A DNA stretch of 64,000 bases from Papio anubis. Lineage: Eukaryota; Chordata; Mammalia; Primates; Cercopithecidae. The stretch is taken from NCBI RefSeq assembly GCF_008728515.1, contig NC_044990.1, positions 67,002,879-67,066,878 of the forward strand, read 5' to 3'. The notes beneath the pieces are model-generated. The model ran no database searches. It worked only from the letters and a program-made list of their open reading frames with translations, and was not told the origin of the DNA. A program made the position numbers and the translations under genes. Positions 22,151 through 34,227 of the stretch are shown piece after piece; the stretch's first letter is position 1; every line of letters starts with the position of its first letter.

Positions 22151-23892
22151 TAGCAGCAGCTCAGGTCACACTTGACCTATCTTAGTGTGGAACCACAAGT
22201 TAATAGAAGGTTAATTGGGATCCTGGTATCAGTATTCCATGTGGTGTTATGCCAATGAGAGAACCTTGTCCTATTAGTGGGGCCAGAAAATAAGCAGAAA
22301 GCCTCCAATTCTCAGCCACATATACTCATGATTTAACTTCAGAAACAGGCATCTGGGGTAGCCCAAAGAATAATCACAATTATGACATTTTACAGAAATA
22401 TTACCTCAAAATGATGACAAGAAATCAGTATCACTGAACACACCTTTAGGAAAACTGTAAAGAGGAATTTGTCTCATTTCTAAATTCCCCATTTAATTTA
22501 TAGATGTCCAAAACTTAACAAAGGAGTTATGAATTGTGTACTCTGTCACAGTTTACAGAAATGTGTTTTTGGTTATAGTTTTAAAAAATTTTAAATTAAA
22601 CATAGTTTTAAAAATAACATATATTTAAAAATTTATAAAATATTTTTAAATTATATAAGTATGTGTATATTTAGCATATGCAATTTGAATATACTCTGTT
22701 ATAGCTCTGAGATTATAAATTTGCAATTGCAATTGTTTTACTTTCTATTCACTTAATGGTATTTTTAAAACCTAAATGAGAAATATATTATAATATCATT
22801 AAATTCTTTGCATTCATAGCATGTAGAAAATAGAGAAATAAACTTTTTCTGACAATAGTGATTTATAAAGTTATGTTGGTGGCATCTCCATTATCCAGAA
22901 ATCCCACATTTTCCATGTTTTAACATTACATGTACATGATTTGAGGAAAAAGATAATGTACATTCTAAAGAAATATATGTGAAGGAAACTTTAGCATATT
23001 TGAAATTTTAATTTTAAGAGATAGATTAAAAATATCAAAGGCAGCCTGATTCTTCTTAATTTTGAGGACCAAAACATGGTTAATATCAAAACCAAACAAA
23101 ACTCAGTTTTATTAATAATTTTTATTTGTTTTAACAATTTAACTGCCATGCTTATAGTGAGATGTATGTACACTGTATAGCTTGTAGATTAATCAAAAAG
23201 TTCAAATAACATTAGCAAAACATGAGCTATACAGATATCTCATGGGAAAGGAGTGGGAGAACCTTCCTAATATTATTTATATCTTTAATATGTCTATTCC
23301 TTCCTTCCCTCTTATTTATTTTTCTTCCCTCCCTAATTTCCTCTCTTCTTTCCTTTCTTCCTTTGTTCTTTCTTCCATTTTTTATTTTCTTCCTATCTGT
23401 CCTATCTATTGATATGTGACACATAATACAAATATAATTTATTCACTTAATATTTTATTACCATTTTGCAGAGCCCTAAAATTGGAATGTAGAATTAACA
23501 CCAAGAAACCTAACTTAATATCAGGAAACAAATCTACAGAAAGCAGAGACAAAATAGGAATTTAGTTCTCTCCTATAGCAGAAACAATCCAGTTCACTTT
23601 TAAGTAAAATTAAATCCAAATAGTTGGAAAACGAGGGTGTGTATATTGGCAGAGATGTCAAAGCACATAAAAGAGTTACTAAATCATTGGTATCATCTTG
23701 CCTTTTTATTTTGTTTATGAATCATGTGATAAATATGTATAAAGACACATTTTCAAATCACCAGAACTTTCACAGTTTCATTCATTGAAAGGATTCAACA
23801 TCTACCATAGAGCTGTCTGAATATTTCATATTATCAAATGAAAATAGCATTTAGATTTAGCAGTATTCCTCATAAGTATAATAGTTTCCCTA
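22151..23892. other. Unclassified AT-rich interval
   Basis: Nothing recognisable apart from a pyrimidine-rich tract at 23295-23398. The frames here are chance frames; 23222-23419 (plus) is low-complexity Leu/Phe/Ser from the TTCC-rich tract. Confidence 0.5.
23295..23398. repeat. (TTCC)n-like polypyrimidine tract
   Basis: Degenerate CTTCCTTCCCTC, TTTCTTCCTTTGTTC units, almost pure pyrimidine on the plus strand. Confidence 0.85.
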
Positions 23893-23978
23893 TGATCATG
23901 CCACTGCTCTCCAGCCTAAACAACAGAGTGAGACTTTGTCTCTTAAAAAAAGGAAAAAAGAAAGAAAGAAAAAAAAAT
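23893..23978 (+). mobile_element. Alu 3' end fragment
   Basis: ATCATGCCACTGCTCTCCAG, AACAGAGTGAGACTTTGTCTC and an A/G-rich tail: only the last 50 or so bases of an Alu right monomer plus tail. Confidence 0.85.
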
Positions 23979-24289
23979 AGAACTCTACAAATACCTTGTA
24001 ATTAATAAATATGCTTATTAAAGTAATATACCTGTGCATTTAAATCAGCATTTGGCAGTGCCCCTCTGCATGAAAAGACATTTTCAAAGATAAAATATGT
24101 AAAATTTCATTACACATGAACATTTGAATTCCATCAATTTTGAATCAATTGTGAACTCCATCAATTTAGGTTTTATGGGCAATGAAAGGGCATCTCTGTC
24201 TTTGAGATTTCTTTGTATTCCCTGTGGAATTTTGATGTACATATGTTGATGGTGGGTTAAAGAACTTATGTCACGTGCTGGTATCAAGG

Positions 24290-24970
24290 AGACAGGGTCT
24301 GTAAACCTCTAGGTACTCTGCATTGTACTGTTTTACATTGTGATACACTCTAGGCATCCTGGACTTGAGCAATGTGTTGACTATACTGGTCACAGGGGCA
24401 ATGGTTCCTTTTCTACTGAGTGTTGAATTTCTGCCGGCATCTGTTATTGATTCTAGAATTTGGAGAACATATGGTCTCTTCTTTGGGGTTGCTTGTACAT
24501 TATGGTCCTCCATCAATGACTTGGCCACACTTTATTCTTTTTTGGCATGTTCTGAAATATGGCTAGGACACAAATTTATTCCTCGCCAGAACCAACTGCC
24601 ACAAAGCCCTCAAGTACCTGGTCACTTTCTTCTGCCTAAATAATCTCTTATATAATCACCCCAGTATGACACTTGCTGATATTTACTATCTTGTGCTGGT
24701 GTATTGAAGAACTTTGGATCCATTCAGTGCTACATTGGTGCCAAGACAATTGCAGAGTATTTATACAAGCTTTTTTCTTGCCTCCAAACACAGCTGCCTC
24801 AATACTATTTTCCTTCCTGTCCTCACACTATTTGATATGCCTCTCTTTGTGGTGGTTGTTTTTGGACTGGCAAAGAACAATTCAAATATCCTCATCTTTC
24901 CTACTGTAATCAGCTACCACCAAACTACTTACGCTGTGGTGAGAACCCTCATGACTCAAGTTAGTTAGTG
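24290..24970 (+). pseudogene. Possible retropseudogene of an unidentified membrane protein
   Basis: Less AT-rich than its surroundings, with two adjoining plus-strand frames. One (about 24350-24643) contains hydrophobic stretches, e.g. LTILVTGAMVPFLLSVEF and YGLFFGVACTLW. The other (about 24590-24968, one in-frame stop) contains LNTIFLPVLTLFDMPLFVVV. It stops at 24968 and an A-run follows at about 24999-25007, as a decayed processed cDNA would. I cannot identify the parent gene. Alternatives are chance open frames or an unnamed old repeat. No target duplication recognised. Confidence 0.25.
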
Positions 24971-25258
24971 AAAGGATGCATCAGAAATGCATTTAAGAAA
25001 AAAAAAATGATGATGGTTTAATATTTTAAATTACTATTCCTATTAAATTATATATAACTGTAACATCTATATTGATTCCTCAACTTGGGGAAAAAGATAT
25101 TTCAAAGGAAATGAAGCATAAAAACGCAATCAATCACAAAAGCGTTGCAGAAATAAAACCCAGGAGCTGTCATTGTAAAATTCGTCTTCAATGTGGTTAG
25201 AAAGAATATTTCCTAATATTTGGAACAGAAGCAGAGAAGTTCCCTGAGCAAAGAAAAG

Positions 25259-25300
25259 ATATATATATATATACACACACACACATATATATGTATGTAT
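25259..25300. repeat. (TA)n(CA)n microsatellite
   Basis: ATATATATATATACACACACA followed by TATATATGTATGTATAT, directly abutting the truncated Alu at 25302. Confidence 0.95.
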
Positions 25301-25301
25301 A

Positions 25302-25549
25302 TTGCAGTGGCGCAATCTTGGCTCACTGCAACCTCCACCTCCAGGGTTCAAGCGATTTTCCTGCCTCAGCCTCCCAAGTAACTGGGATTACTGGTTTCCG
25401 CTACCACACCCGGCTAATTTTTACATTTTAAGTCGAGATGGGGTTTCACCATGTTGGCCAGGATTGTCTCAATCTCTTGAACTCGTGATCTGCCCGCTTT
25501 GGCCTCTCAAAGTGCTGGGATTACAGGCGTGAGCTACTGAGTCTGGCCA
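25302..25549 (-). mobile_element. AluS-like element, antisense, 3' end missing
   Basis: Antisense Alu from TGCAGTGGCGCAATCTTGG to GTGAGCTACTGAGTCTGGCC. The A-tail and last about 40 bases of the right monomer are absent and replaced by the TA/CA microsatellite. The plus-strand frame at 25302-25532 is an antisense Alu frame. Confidence 0.93.
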
Positions 25550-25789
25550 GATTTATAATTTTTAAGTGAATGACATTTTATTTTTATTCATGGATAAAAA
25601 TCATATCACAATAATGTATTTCACATTTTGAAAATTAATATTGTAAAGTAAGTCATGGGAACAGTGAAGGATCTTTTACAAGCACTAGTGCTAAAGGGGA
25701 ACATGCCTTAGACCCTCCCATTTCCTCTGGTGCCTCACACTGACCAAACGGAAGCAAGCATGCGAGAGACTGGCATTAAATTAAGGCTT

Positions 25790-26305
25790 TCTAGAAAACA
25801 GAGCCAATACAATGTATATACAAAGAGAGAAAGAAATTTATTATGAGGGATTGCTCACATGATTATGGAAGCTGACAAGTCCCAAGATCTGCAATTGCAA
25901 AGCTGAAGACCTATCAGAAGTAGTTCTAGTCCAGTCCAACGAGCACCAGGAGAGACAATGGTACAAATTCCAGTCTGAAAGCCAGAACACTGGACACCCA
26001 GCAAGTGCTGGTGTTTCCATTTCAGTCCAGACGCTAGAAAAGGCCCATGTTCCAGCTCATCCATTCAGCAAAAGGAGTTCCTTGTTGTTCAGAGGAGAGT
26101 CAAACATGTTTTGTTCTATTCCCACTTTCAACTGATTTGGATGATTAACACCCACATAAAGGAAGACAGTCTGTTGTTTTATTCAGTCTACCATATATGT
26201 TAATCTCAACAAACAGCCTCACAGATACAACCATAATAGTGTCTGACTAAATATCTAGGAAACCTGTGGCCTAATCATGTTAATACATAAAATGATCACA
26301 ACATC
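25790..26305 (-). repeat. ERVL-type (MLT2-like) LTR, antisense
   Basis: Reverse complement of the same LTR family as 14249-15045: AAAACAGAGCCAATACAAT, AATTTATTATGAGGGATTG, CTTTCAACTGATTTGGATGA and the end ATAAAATGATCACAAC. The minus frame at 25855-26064 lies within it and is non-coding. Confidence 0.75.
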
Positions 26306-26324
26306 AAAATTATTATATGCTATT

Positions 26325-26625
26325 AAGCAAGAGTCTCCAACCTTTTTGGCACCAGGGACTAGTTTTATGGAAGACAATTTTTTCACAGAGAAGACACATG
26401 GTTTTGGGATGTAACTATTCTACCTCAGATCAGATCATTAGGCATTAGTTAGATTCTCACAAGGAGTGTACAAACTAGATCCCTTGCATGTGCAGTTCAC
26501 AATAGGATTCACACTCCTACGAGAATCTAACAGTGCATTTGATCTGACAGGAGGCAGAACTCAGATGGTAATGCTCGCAGGCCCATCACTCACCTCCTGC
26601 TATGTGGCCTGGTTCCTAAGAGGAA
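26325..26625 (+). mobile_element. MER1-type (hAT-Charlie) DNA transposon, 3' end lost
   Basis: Order of motifs: CCAACCTTTTTGGCACCAGG, GGCATTAGTTAGATTCTCA, CCCTTGCATGTGCAGTTCAC, ATCTGACAGGAGGCAGA, CCTCCTGCTATGTGGCC. The 5' terminal repeat is degraded and about the last 30 bases, which would hold the other terminal repeat, are missing. Confidence 0.9.
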
Positions 26626-26649
26626 TTTTGCAATTTTGCAAAATATAAG

Positions 26650-27460
26650 CTTTGAGTATTTTTATTACTTTTTAAATTTTATTACTATTAAATTGACAAA
26701 TCATAATTGTACATATAAGCTTTGAGTGTTTATTTTTTAAATAAACCAAAAAATGTTTCACCAATAGATAGTTCCTAAAGTATTCAACTAAATTAGCCAA
26801 GAGTAGTTTTGTAAGGACCACTAAAAGCTAAACTAATAAAGCATATATATATAACACCAAATTGAGAAGGTAAGAAAGAGGGTAATAGGCCATAGAATAG
26901 AGTTCACCTGTAATTCACAATCCCTGAAAGAACTATTTTCCTCCTGAAAAATGTCACATAATTTTAGCACATTGATAGACTAGTTCACCTGAATGTGACC
27001 CCCTCCTTTTGTTTGTAGCTGGAATTGTCATGGTCAGTTCATGATTTCATAATCACAATTCAAATCTGCAGGGCACAAGATAATCAACTGAATTTAGCAT
27101 TATTGGATATCGTATATTGTACCATATTTGTCCCTTATCTATGTACATGTTTGTGAGATGGTCAAGAAATAAAATTATGATTAGTTAGAAAAAGTTTTTT
27201 AAACTAACTATAAAATTTCTGTATATAGACATGAAAATATATACAGGATGTAAAAACAAATCTTATAACACAATGTATTTTCTCTATATTTCCTGGACTT
27301 TATACTTTTAAATCTACTTTTGCTTTATTTTAAACAAGATATTTAATCAAATTATTAATGTATAAAATTTCTAAATGTTTAAATAATTCTTTTTTTGTGA
27401 TGATAGATATGTTCTATATCTTGACTGCATCAATGCCAATGTCTTTTTTTATTATAATTT
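26650..27460. other. Unclassified AT-rich interval
   Basis: No gene, no nameable repeat. Confidence 0.5.
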
Positions 27461-27462
27461 TT

Positions 27463-27755
27463 AGGTGAAGTAACTCCGGAATAGAAAAATCAAACATCAT
27501 ATGTTCTTACTCATATACAGGAGCTAAGCTATGAGGACACAGGGCGTAAGAATGATACACTGAACTTTGTGGGCTCAGGGGAAAGGGTCAGGGTGACAAG
27601 GGATAAAAGACTACACATTGAGTACAGTGTACACTGCTCGGGTGATGGGTACACCAAAATCTCACAAATCACCACTAAAGAACTTATTCATGTCAACACC
27701 ACCACCTGATCCTCAAAAACGTACTGAAATAAAAACAAAACAAAAAAAGAATTAA
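27463..27755 (+). mobile_element. L1 3'-end fragment (L1PB/L1MA type)
   Basis: GAAGTAACTCCGGAATAGAA, AGGAGCTAAGCTATGAGGAC, CTCGGGTGATGGGTACACCA, ATCACCACTAAAGAACTTA, then an A-rich tail. About 290 bases of 3' UTR only; no coding part. Confidence 0.9.
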
Positions 27756-27759
27756 TTCT

Positions 27760-28464
27760 GAACATAAGTAATTGTCACTACTTATTTATATTCAAAATCA
27801 GGCAACAGAAATATGTTTGCATTTAATTAATGCTCAATCATGAACAGCCACAGGGAAAAAAGAGAAGGTAAAAAAAATCCATTTAAGAAATTCTTATTGT
27901 AATTTCTATTGTAGGTCTTCTCAATAGTACACATAAAATATGTCTGGGTCAAGCAATGATAGCTTAATGCCTCTAGAAGTGATACACTGATAGCTCCCTA
28001 GAGAATATTTTTATAATATATGTATTATTATATTTTATATTATAAAATTAAGTATATGTAAACATATTTGTATGAAAAATAAATAGAACCTATGAGATGA
28101 GAATTATAAGAAATAAAAAATGAGCTATTTATAATATTAGCAAGGGATCCAATGCCTTAACTCAACTAGAATATAAACTAAGATATTATTGCATTTGTTA
28201 AAGTACTTTCTACAGTTGATACACTCTTCTATCATATTCTATTTCATTAAAAATGCTTTGAATAAAGGTTAAAATAAAAATATCATTAACATGAAAATAA
28301 TATTCATTCTGTTTTTATAACAGTATTATACCCAATTTTTGGAATTCTTCATTTCAAATTATTGTCATTGTTTAATATATTCTGCACATTACTTTCAGCC
28401 AGTTCCCTTTATGTGTGTAAACATGTGTATCTGTGAGTTTTTGTATGTAGAGCAAGAGAAAGAG
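27760..28464. other. Unclassified AT-rich interval
   Basis: Includes a 12-bp-arm AT-only inverted repeat (28009-28020 with 28036-28047). No gene or named repeat. Confidence 0.5.
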
Positions 28465-28894
28465 AGTACTGGGAATTGAATATTTTCACCTTCAAAACTC
28501 ATGCTGAAAATTAATCCTCAATGTGCCACTACTGAGAGGTGGGGCTTTTAAGAAGCAATTGATTCAAGAGGTCTCTGCTTTCATGAGTGGATTAAACTAT
28601 TCATGAATTATTGGATTAATGGATTAATGAATTAATGGATTATCATGGGAGTGGCATTAGTGGCTTTATAAGAAGAGAAAAAGAGACCTGAGCAGGTACA
28701 CTCAGCCCCCTCACCATGTGATGTCCTGTGCCACTTCAGAATTCCCGAGTCCCCACCAACAAGAAAGCACTCACCAGATGTAGCCCCTTGACACTGAACT
28801 CAGCCTTTATACTACAGGAAATAAATTTCTCTTCTTTTATAAATCACCCAGTTTCAGGTGTTCTCTTATAAGCAACAAAAAATGGACAAAGACA
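28465..28894 (+). repeat. 5' LTR of MaLR provirus
   Basis: About 430 bases, including a short GGATTAAT-type internal repeat near 28610-28640. Ends AATGGACAAAGACA. Confidence 0.87.
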
Positions 28895-30538
28895 GAAAAT
28901 TGGTGCTGAGGAGTAAGGTGCTGATGACAACAAATACCTAAAAATGTGGAAGCAACTTTAGAAATGCGTCATGGGCAGAAACTGGAAGAATTTAGAGGAG
29001 CAGACTAGAAAATGCCTAAGTTCTAGTGAGGGCTTAGAAGACAAGAAGACTAGGAAAAGTTTGGAAATCCTTAGCGATTGGTTAAGTGGTCATAAGCAGA
29101 GAACTGATAACAACATGGACAGTAAACACTATTCTCATGAGGTTTCAAATGGAACTGAGGAATAAGTTATTGTAAACTAGAGTAAATGTCATCCTTGTTA
29201 TAAACTGGCAAAGAATTTGTCTGAACTGTGCCACTGCTCAGGAGCTTTATGGAAAGTCAAACTTTTCAAGGATAAAGTAGGATATCTGGCAGAAGAAATT
29301 TCTAAGCAAAATATAAAAGAAGATGCATGGTTACTTTTGGCCACTCACACTAAGATTCTAAGCAAATAAATAATTTAAAGACAGAATTTATAATTAAAAG
29401 GAAAGCATAACAGAAAGATTTAGGAAACTCTCGGCCTGGCCACATAAAAAGTGAAAAAGTATGTTCTGGAGAGGAAGCAAAGGTCGTAGCCCAAAGACTG
29501 GTTGTTAATGAGATTAACATGGATATAAAGGAATGAAAATAAGATGCTGAAAGCATTTCAGCTATCTTTAAGGTTTCCCCTCCAATCACAGGCCCAGAAG
29601 CCTAGGAAGGCAGAATGATTCCAAGGGACAGACCTCAGCTGCTCTTCTTGGGCTTGCAGCTCAGGGCCATCTTAGGATTCTACTCCCCACACCTCAGCAC
29701 AGTGCTCCCTGGCCACCCTAACTGAGGCTGATGCAGCCCCAGGTGGGGCTCATGCCACAGCTCTGGAAGGTACAAGTCATAAGCCTTGGCAGTGTCCATA
29801 AGGTGCTGACTTTGCTGCCTAGCAGAAAGCAAGAAAGCTGGAGGCTTGGCAGCCTCCACATATGTTTCAAAGGATGTCTTCAAGAGTCTGTGGTCACAGT
29901 CACAGCTTGTAGCTGTGCAGAGCCACTGCAGCAGGCCCCCAGTAAAGCAGTGCCGAGTAGAAACATGGGGTTGAAGCTACTGCGGTGCATCCTCACAGGG
30001 CAATTCCTACTGGAGCCATGGGAACAGGACTACAGAACTGTGGAGTCACCAGCAGCATGCAACACCCATCTAGGAAAGTTTCAGGCCCCAGGCTCCAACC
30101 CATGTTGGTAGTTATATGAGCTGCACCCAGCAGAACCACAGGAGCAGGGCTTCCTGAGGCTTTGAGGAACCCAACCCCTGTCCCAGTGTGTTCTAGAATG
30201 TTTTACATGGAATCAAAAGAATTCTCCACCTTTAAGGCTAAATGTTTGCCCTGCGGGGTTTTGGACTTGCTTGGGGCTTTTAACTCTTATTTTTGATTCT
30301 TTCTCCCTTTTGGAATGGCAATGTCTCTCCTATACCTGTAACACCATTTTATCTTGAAAGTAGATAACTTGCCTCAATTTCAGAGGTTTACAAGTAAGAC
30401 TCTGGAATTTGGACTTTTGAACTGATGCTGATGCTGAAAGAAAGGAGTTAAGTCTTCAGGGTTATGAGGGTGGAAAAAAAACATATATGTATTTAAAATT
30501 GTGAGAAAGACATACGTTTTGGAGCTCCAAGGGCAGAA

Positions 30539-30948
30539 CGCTATGGCATGAAAGTTTGTTCCCTCTGAAATTCATGTTGCATGAGTTTTGTCCCCAACGT
30601 GACAGTATCGAGAGGTGAGGCCTTCAAGAGGTAATTGGATCATAGCCCTGATAAGGAAATTTATCAATTAATGGATTAATGGATTAATGAGTTGTCATGG
30701 GAGAGATATTAGTGGTTTCACAAGAAGAGAAAGAGAGACCTGAGCTAGCACACTTCGCCCCTTCACCATGAGAAGCCCTTCACTATCTCGAGACTCGACA
30801 GAGTCTCCACCAGCAAGGAGACGCTCACCAGATACGGACCCTCAACCTTGAAATGCTCATCTCCATACTGTAAGAAATACATTTTATTCTTTATAAACTC
30901 ACCAATTATGAGGTTTTTGTTATAAGTAACAGAAAATTGACTAAGAAA
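30539..30948 (+). repeat. 3' LTR of MaLR provirus
   Basis: About 410 bases matching the 5' LTR, including the GGATTAATGGATTAATGAG block at about 30670 and a terminal GACTAAGAAA. Confidence 0.87.
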
Positions 30949-31597
30949 AAGACACAAAGAGACACAAAAATAAACATAATTTTCCATAAGCATAATTTTT
31001 ATTGTCAAATTTACATGGATGTGACTCAAATTTTTATTTGATTTCTGTCTCTATTACATAGAATTATGAATATGTTTTGATGTTACTGGCATTATTTTTC
31101 AAGCATATTTAACCTAATTCAACCAGTAGTTTTTTTATATTATAACCAGAGAGGGCAAATTTTGAAATTATTTTTGTCTACAATCCAAGGATAATGTGCA
31201 TTAAAGTAAGAAATAAGGTTGCCTTTGGCTATATATTGCTTAAGTGTGGTATCTTGTTATTGGATATACCATATAATAAGTTTTGTAACATGCATTATAT
31301 AATCATGTTAAATTTATTAACACAGGCTTTGAAATAGTCATGAAACTATACATTTCACAAGATCAGAGTCATATGGTACACATCTACCAGTAAAGGTATG
31401 CACATTTTAAATCTGGTAATTAATTTCTTCCTTCATGTACAATGTGTTAGGTGCTAAATTAGATCCCATACTACATAATATTTTAAATTATGAACAGACT
31501 AGTACATTTAATAAGAGAGGTATATGATATAAGGGGACATACATGGAGTGACAATAAATAAAAAGCATCAAGTGTGAGAGAATAACGCCAACTGATA
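30949..31597. other. Unclassified AT-rich interval
   Basis: Nothing recognisable. Confidence 0.5.
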
Positions 31598-31810
31598 TAT
31601 TTTTTCAGTGCTTATTATGTATCATGAACTGATGATGTAAGCAATTTTACATGTTTTATCTTTGTTACTTCCCAACAATCTTACTAAATATAATTTCAGA
31701 TTGCCACCTTTGGACGGCTGAAAATACTGAGGCATAGAGAAGTTAAGTAAGTTCCCCAAAGAGAAATATACAGCTAAGAAGCGTTAGTTTAACCTGACCA
31801 TGTGGCTGAA
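31598..31810 (+). mobile_element. MIR element (old tRNA-derived SINE)
   Basis: GTGCTTATTATGTATCATGA, TTTTACATGTTTTATC and ACTGAGGCATAGAGAAGTTA followed by AGTAAGTTCCCCAAAG match the MIR core and 3' half in order, with heavy divergence as expected of its age. Confidence 0.8.
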
Positions 31811-32664
31811 AGCCAGATATGCAAAGAAAAACATGGGGTAATGGATCAAGAATGGTAAACTGACATACTATTATACAAGAATTTCAATGAAAATTTAAGA
31901 CGTTTTGTGTCAAATAAACGAATGAGGGCCATCATAGGTGATTGTTCTTTGGATATTAATTTTAATATACTGCATGATGGAATAAGTACTCATACTGATC
32001 TTGAAAAACCTGACTTTCTAGTTACCAACTGTTGTTCTTTCTATGTTATTTTCTATTTGTTAGGCCTGAACTCTTTTTCTCAAATATATCATTTCTCCTT
32101 AACTACTAAAACCACTTAATAAAAGCCTGTCTTCTGCCTACTTTTAGAAGTGATTATCTACTACTTATTTTTTAAAAATAAAGAAATTATATGAGGTAAG
32201 ACAGTAGAGGGTCACATAATAAGACAAATATATGAAAGATTTGATATAAAAATAAAAATTCAATATCTAATTGCAGTATGTGATATACACTCAAAAATTG
32301 TGTGTGTGCATATATATATACACCCATATATCTATTTCCCAACAGCTTCCTTACATAACACTAGATTTCTACTTTTAAAAATATTACAATCTTTTTGTAA
32401 TTTGATCTCTTTTGTGCTAATTTTCATTAAGTTTTACAAACAATTTTGATATTCATGAATGAAGTACTGTCTGTATTGTCTATTTGCATTGTCATTATGT
32501 ATGTGAGCAATATCTTAGGAAGATTTCTACTGAAAAAAAAAGCCCCTAATTCAGCATTGTAAGATGTACATCAGCAAGGTAGATTTCAAGAATCTTTTCA
32601 GGCAGAAGTTCTTATTCTAGAGCCTATGGACACCTAGGAGGCCATGAGAAGATTTCAAAATGTC
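31811..32664. other. Unclassified interval
   Basis: AT-rich, with a short TG/TA microsatellite near 32300-32320. No gene. Confidence 0.5.
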
Positions 32665-32676
32665 TTTGAGTCTTTT

Positions 32677-32845
32677 TTTTTTTTTTTTTTTTTTTTGAGA
32701 CGGAGTCTCGCCCTGTCGCCCAGGCTGGAGTGCAGTGGCCGGATCTCAGCTCACTGCAAGCTCCGCCTCCCGGGTTCACGCCATTCTCCGGCCTCAGCCT
32801 CCCGAGTAGCTGGGACTACAGGCGCCCGCCACCTCGCCTGGCTAG
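32677..32845 (-). mobile_element. 5'-truncated young AluY, Old World monkey type
   Basis: Antisense Alu with a T-run of about 21, then GAGACGGAGTCTCGCCC. It carries GGCCGGATCTCAGCTCACTG where human AluY has the GGCGCGATCTCGG state, and CACCTCGCCTGGCTAG. Both are states I associate with cercopithecid AluY subfamilies. It ends mid-element at 32845. The perfect 12-bp target duplication TTTGAGTCTTTT (32665-32676 and 32846-32857) shows the truncation happened at integration. Confidence 0.93.
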
Positions 32846-32857
32846 TTTGAGTCTTTT

Positions 32858-34214
32858 AAGAGTTTCTGCAAGAATGAATGTGTATATGCATCTTTCATTG
32901 GTGCTCCTGGAATTTATAAAACATACATTAAGAAGCAAATATCAACAATGACTACTAGAACCAGGTTACTCCTAAAAGGGATGACTAATCTGAAACACAT
33001 TGATTTATTCTTTATTCTCCAGAGACTGAAGGATCTTGCTATCTGCCGACCTCTGGAATGTTCCCTGGCTTATTGAAGCTTTTTTGCTTCCAAAAGAGTT
33101 AATACAGGTGTCAGTCACTGAAACCCAGATTTTGGACTAATATAAATTAAATATTTATTCTTTCATGCCTATCAATCCTTGACAACTCACTGACAAAGGT
33201 TAACACTATTGAGACTCAGCTCCCAATTCACCTCTTGGTGATTCATTTGCAGCTTTCTCTTCAGTACACAGTGGAATATTTGTAATTGACTTCTCTTTCA
33301 TTAAATCTTATGTATTTCTAGAATAATGAGTGAAGTTATACACAGGCCTAAAAGAGTAGATAGCATAAAACATACCATCTAATTATTTTCACTATTAATT
33401 AGACATAAATGGCAAATAAATTTGCCACCTAGATGATTATTTTATTTGACACAAGAAATCCAGAGCTTTGATACAACTGAATATTACACACCATAATACT
33501 GAATCTAGAATCAAAATTTTGAAATGTAGGTTTTCTTCCCAGTTCAGGAATCTTCTTGCCTGGTTATATTCGCCAGCCCAAGTAGATGGGAGAATAGTGT
33601 TTGTAATTAGCTAATTAATTTGAACCTTGTGAGCAGTCCACTTGAAAAAAACTGACTCTAAGTACATGTACCTTTAAAAATATCTTTTACATCATTTAAT
33701 TAGATCATTTGTTGATTAAAAATAAAACTTAATCGTTGCCAAACTCTCCTAAAACATAGTAAAATATAATCACAAAAATTAAGCCTTCCCAGATCCATTT
33801 AACTAAGGAGTCTCTAGTATAAATAGGATGTTAATGAAACACAGAATGTTATATGTATCCCTTTACTTTTGAAAAATGAAATATGTGAGAATGTGCAAAA
33901 GGTTTTATAAGGTGTGCTAAGCAATGACTGCATTTCCTATGAGCAGAGTTTTAGAATGTGTGTTTGTGTGTGTCACATTAAATTTCACCAAATTCAACAT
34001 GTGCCTTTATCTTATTTAATATTAACAAGCAAAATCTCAAAAAGCACAATTAAATAACAGTGTAAAAATACTTGTAATTTTCCATCTCAAAGTAAAGGTG
34101 AAAAAACAGAAAGTTATAGCAAGGAAACTTAGCTGTCTCTATCTTGGCAAAAGATAGAACAAGGGAAAAGCTCACTTGAATATTTGAACCATAGGCTTAT
34201 ACTCATTTAGATTT
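32858..34214. other. Unclassified interval
   Basis: No coding frame and no nameable repeat over 1.36 kb. Base composition is less extreme near 33030-33300. Confidence 0.5.
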
Positions 34215-34227
34215 AAGATTTCAATCC

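Larger units (their letters stand above)
28465..30948 (+). mobile_element. Complete MaLR provirus (MST/MLT1-like)
   Basis: 5' LTR 28465-28894 and 3' LTR 30539-30948 share the distinctive GGATTAATGGATTAATG block, the GAAGAGAAAGAGAGACCTGAG segment and an ACAAAGACA/ACTAAGAAA end. They enclose about 1.64 kb of internal sequence that begins GAAAATTGGTGCTGAGGAG. The flanking 5-mers are AAGAG (28460-28464) and AAGAC (30949-30953), one mismatch. The frames at 28971-29165 and 29731-30111 lie in this non-coding internal region, so I do not call them genes. Confidence 0.9.

Noticed and set aside
22151..23290. Search for CRISPR-like spaced repeats, operons, tRNA genes or phage features here and elsewhere
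   Set aside because: The window is a primate nuclear genome; no regularly spaced repeats, tRNA cloverleafs or bacterial signals were found.
28009..28047. 12-bp AT-only inverted repeat
   Set aside because: Such palindromes are expected by chance in DNA this AT-rich; no other support.
29731..30111. 126-codon plus-strand frame
   Set aside because: It sits in the MaLR internal region between the LTRs at 28465 and 30539; GC-rich internal sequence gives open frames by chance.
32644..32951. Frames of 68-73 codons
   Set aside because: Translated antisense Alu, a common false positive.
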